Positions 60,507 through 64,000 of a stretch of DNA of 64,000 nucleotides are shown here, in pieces; positions within the stretch are counted from its first letter, which is position 1, and each line of letters starts with the position of its first letter. Origin of the DNA: Mortierella alpina (taxonomy: Eukaryota > Mortierellomycota > Mortierellomycetes > Mortierellales > Mortierellaceae); the NCBI GenBank assembly GCA_029449245.1, contig JANATF010000009.1:930001-994000 (forward strand). The letters run 5' to 3'. The position numbers and the translations under genes are program-made. The notes below the pieces were generated by a model that had not been told where the DNA came from, ran no database searches, and was given only the letters and a program-made list of their open reading frames with translations.

Positions 60507-61532
60507 CATGCTTCTGCTGCCTTCCACAAAGACTAGGCAAGACTACTTGCAGAATATTAGATGCAAACAAATGTGTCTAAAGAAATTGCAACTCGCTTTA
60601 TGAGTGTAAGACGTTGCCGATTTTTTGTACAGTACTTTCTGCTCGTCTGAAAATCCAATAAAAGGAGGCCCACATTCACAACCAACGACCCTATCTTGAC
60701 CCCCCTGCATGTACGGAAGCCACCTCCTGTCTGGTTCGACTTGTTCAAGCTCGAGTCAAATCAAGGTTCCCATAATTCCTTGCCCCAGCTTCCAGGTTTC
60801 GAAGACGACTCTCCGTCCAGGGCAGGGACATACCGCCAATCTCGAGCGCGTCAATCTCAATGTCCAGAGATGTGGGCCAAGCATAAACACTGTTTGCTTG
60901 TACCGATTGTGAAGAGACCAACGTTTTCTCTGCTGCTGCTATTGCTGTTGTGGCAGAGCAGCCTCGAGCACAGAGTGCCGCGAAGAGGATATGGAAGATA
61001 TGGGGAACGTGGTACATGATTTGTCAAATGGTCGTGTGCTGTCTCGGAAAGGCTTTAACAAAAATGAAGACTTGATGAAAGGAAACAACAAGCCGTAATG
61101 TAAAAGGCTTCCACATGCCCGATATCAATGCGCTATTCCCCGAGTTGATCGCCTCGATCTTGCTATTTACCATTTTTTTAATGAAGGTAGGGGATGCTAA
61201 TGAGAATGCTTATGCTATGCCACGAGGAATATATATAGACAGATATATATCACGACTTTCTTTTTTTTTTTTTCTTCTTTTTGTCGGTGAGGTTGTTTTG
61301 AAGATGCAGAGAGGTGAGAGTTGAAGGGGTGCTCGAGAATTGAGTACAGTCGTCACTGAAAACACTCATTACAACCACGCTGGATATAAACGGCCATGCC
61401 CCCCTCACTTCTGGCTCTGCGATTGAAGAAAGAGTGAGGAGAGTCGATAGAGAACAAGGTGTGAAAGAGAAATGAAATGCAACAAAGAGACAACGCAAAA
61501 AAAAAGGAACAATAACCCAAGTAGGCTCCTGC
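60507..61532. other. Intergenic between MIS12 and WHI3
   Basis: This holds the 3' ends of two convergent genes. Apart from one weak minus-strand ORF (60745-61017) and T/A-rich runs near 61240-61275, nothing is recognised. Confidence 0.45.
60745..61017 (-). CDS. Possible small secreted protein ORF
   Basis: This ATG-started ORF of 90 residues begins MYHVPHIFHILFAALCARGCSA, which could be a signal peptide. The rest (TSLDIEIDALEIGGMSLPW) matches nothing I know. There is no supporting intron, repeat or neighbour. It may equally be a chance ORF in a 3' intergenic region. Confidence 0.2.
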   Translation of the reverse strand: MYHVPHIFHILFAALCARGCSATTAIAAAEKTLVSSQSVQANSVYAWPTSLDIEIDALEIGGMSLPWTESRLRNLEAGARNYGNLDLTRA

Positions 61533-63774
61533 TTAATAGTGCTGTTCGAACATGGCGGTCATGCTGTCCCTGCGGTCCAGGTATGGTGCCGTGCCGCCAT
61601 TCATGTTATGAAGCTGATTGCCAAGGCCACTTGGCTGGCTCGCAGCCGAGTTGCGAACACCGAGAGGGTTCTTGGAGAAACTGAGTCGGATGCCGCCCTT
61701 GACAGAGTTGCTCAGGGGGTTGCCATACAGGTCGTTGAGCGCCTGTGTCGCACACTCGACATTTTCAAATTCGACAAAGCACATAGGGCCGTTGGCCTTG
61801 GTACGGAAGCACAGGCGGCGGTATCCAACACATCGCGAGAAGAGCATGCGGAGCTCGTCTTCGGAGGTGTTCATCGGCAAATTTCCAACATAGAGCGTGT
61901 TGCAGGGAGGATTCTGATCGCCAGGATTGATGGGTGTGCGGAAACCAGGCGAAGCAACTCCAGGCGAGGGCATGCTGGGCGCAGCCAAAGCAGTGGCGGT
62001 GGCGGTGTTGATGGGCAGACCCTGGAAGCGGTTGTTGGACATGTCATCGCTGTTGAACAGAGCCCCATTAAAGCCGCGCTCGGTGTGTGCGGGGATCGAT
62101 TTCGAGAGATAGCCCATGGTTGATGCTGCTGGCGCGTCTGAATCTGGGTCCAAGAAGCTCTTGTTGAAGCGCTGAGATGATCCAGTGAATCCAAGCTGAC
62201 GGTTTGTAAACGAGTTTGAGATGGATCCTGAGATGGAGCCAGCAAGACCTCCCATAGTGTTGCTAAAGCTGCCCATGGACAAAGGATCGACTCTGTTCAT
62301 ATCAAAGGCGTTCTGGCGGCCCAAAAAGGACGAAGAAAGCTCGGACTGCTGCTGCGGCTGCTGTTGAATTCTGCCTCCGAAGGACTCTGCAAAGCTGAGA
62401 CTAGAAAGATGGTTTGGTGCATAAACGTCGGCGTAAAAGTCGTAGGAGCTCGGATAGTCATTGGGGGAGAGAAGGTCGCTCGGCAAGGCTGGGGTGCCAG
62501 GCACAGAGTGGAAGGCATCATAGGCGGCAGATCCTGCCAGGCTGTTGCGGTGCTGCAGCGGGTGGGGTGTCCTCTTGGCATTGATGTTCACCGGGGTGAT
62601 CGAGGTTGAGCCCACGGGTGCGGGCGGGATTGATGCGGCGGTCATACCGGGCCCAGGCGTGGCGACCAGCTCGTTCGAGAGACCCCTGCGGGTGTGCAGG
62701 TTTTTCTTTGCCATCTCGGCCTTAAGCAGCGAGCCCTTCTCTGCATCTACCCTGCGTCCACTGAGCACGCTGATGGCTTGCATTGCCTCCTGGTGGGAGC
62801 GGAACTTTGCGAATCCGATCTGTGGGGGGGAATTGGCAACATGTGAGCAGCACCGCAAGGTTAGTTCATGACAAATGAGCTAAATCAGCTCCACCCTGTC
62901 TTTGTGTCTCTCGTGTCCTCAGCCCAACAAAAAATCATGGGGGAAGGACACAGGGCAGCAGAGCAGGGCCACAGGGTGTAACAGGGGGGGAGAGAGACAG
63001 CGTGGGCAGTGCAAAAAAGAAAAGTGGCAAGGACAAGCGTCGACTTACAATCTGCTTGCGTGGATTGACCCCATTGACCCCGAGGGTCAATGCGTCGTCC
63101 TCCTGCTGGTCCTTGTTCGGGATCTTGAGGGTTGCTGCCTCAAAGCCAGGGGTGAAGACAAACATGTTTTGGAATTCACGTTCCTGCATGTCTTCTGGGA
63201 AGCCAACGACAAAGATGGTCGAGATCTCTTCCTGGTTGCCACCATTGCTGTTGGCTGTGTTGTTGAAGAGCGAGCTTCCGTTGCTGTTACTGTTGCTGTT
63301 GGTGGTGTTGTTGAAGCCAAAGAGGCCCGAGCTCAGCGAGGAGGTATGGCTGCCATAGCCGTTGCCAAGACCCTGGGCCGCAAGACTGAGACCCGAGAGG
63401 CCGTTGGTGAGGCTGCCGATGTGGATGCTGTTCTGGCGGTGGGTGCGCTCGAGCGGACGTTCGCTTGCGGAGGCCTTCGGGATGCTTGAGCTAAAGTAGT
63501 CTGAGAGGCCAAAGGGATCGGAGATGCCGTCGCTGGTGGAGGTGGGGTGCTGGTGGCGGGCCGAGTGGAGGATATTGATGCCCTTGGCGGCGGGGTCGTG
63601 GTCGTCAAAGATGCTCTGACTGTCGGCGACGTCCTTGGCAGAGTGGGTGGACGGGGAGGTGGTGGTGGTGGAGGGTGAGGATGAGCAGGTGGTGGGCGAG
63701 AGCGAGGGCGACGGCGAGGCGGAGGACGAGGACGAGGTGGACGCTGAGATGGTGTTTACAGAGTGGCCAGCCAT
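61533..63774 (-). CDS. WHI3: Whi3-like RNA-binding protein
   Basis: Exons (minus) are 63774-63049 and 62819-61533, joined in phase 0, giving 670 residues. The first RRM begins with [21 protein letters not shown] at about 190 and crosses the intron ([19 protein letters not shown]). The second, near the C-terminus, is strongly Whi3-like: [20 protein letters not shown] and [21 protein letters not shown], then [18 protein letters not shown]. Between them lies a Gln/Ser/Asn-rich region. In yeast and Ashbya, Whi3 binds cyclin and polarity mRNAs and forms condensates that place them in the cell. The start at 63774 opens a Ser/Thr/Pro-rich tail. The Ser-rich run beyond it may be part of the leader. 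Confidence 0.92.
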
Positions 63775-64000
63775 CGTTGGGGAACGAGCAGGGACGAGCG
63801 AGGAACGAGGATGGATGAAGATGGATGAGGAAGGATGAGGATACGATGAGGATGGATGAGGATGGACAATGGGGGGACAGGGCAGATGATGAAGAGTCGA
63901 GGCAGAAGAGAAACGGACGATGGTGAGATGATGGGATGGACAGTAAAAAGGGGTTTGGCAGACAGATGGGAAAAAGGACGACAGATGGGGGGTTTGGACG
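63775..64000. promoter_or_regulatory. Upstream region of the WHI3 gene
   Basis: This is purine-rich sequence with repeated GATGAGGA/GGATGA units, cut by the right edge of the window. No gene is seen. Confidence 0.4.

Overview
This is nuclear DNA of a filamentous fungus. Genes are split by many short GT-AG introns (mostly 60-120 bp) with CTAAC-like branch sites. There are no operons, and most proteins are typical fungal ones: a Zn2Cys6 factor, chitin deacetylase, Whi3, Slm1, Las17/WASP, Ett1/Nro1 and an F-box/LRR protein. The glutamine-rich F-box protein and dense small introns suggest Mucoromycota, most likely Mortierellomycotina; this placement is an inference. All exon structures were assembled by hand from ORFs, splice consensus and reading phase.

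Layout. 1-5436: 3' part of a large one-TM protein with LEA-like repeats. 5488-7671: MFS transporter (-). 8539-12340: Zn2Cys6 transcription factor (-). 14368-18598: full-length ABCB/MDR-type exporter (-). 20138-32978: an accessory island of two mobile elements. 33065-35800: CCR4-NOT subunit NOT3 (+). 37667-40975: orphan polyQ protein (+). 41448-44068: CDF zinc transporter (-). 44427-44500: tRNA-Asn(GTT). 44891-46369: oxysterol-binding protein. 46617-48860: WASP/Las17. 49952-51319: chitin deacetylase. 51627-54068: F-box/LRR protein. 54096-55787: Ett1/Nro1-like (-). 56041-58411: Slm1-like BAR/PH protein (-). 59115-60506: Mis12/Mtw1 kinetochore protein. 61533-63774: Whi3-like RNA-binding protein (-).

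The island is the notable part. It holds two complete, diverged copies of a six- or seven-exon gene for a ~1,280-1,380-residue protein. The N-terminus is an XPG/FEN1-type nuclease domain with all seven acidic positions kept. The C-terminus is a Fanzor/TnpB-type RuvC nuclease with a zinc ribbon. Both copies share intron positions and phases. Each lies in an element with hAT-like ends (TAG..G.TGGGAGC). The right-hand element (25783-32970) has a perfect 8-bp target-site duplication, CTCCTATG. The left-hand one (20146-25703) has a 7/8 duplication. Neither carries a recognisable transposase. The right-hand element also carries a divergently transcribed macro-domain (ADP-ribose-binding) gene as apparent cargo. 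Downstream of both nuclease genes, a conserved non-coding block ends exactly at the element terminus, the position expected for a Fanzor guide (omega) RNA. The right-hand element sits 86 bp upstream of the NOT3 start codon.
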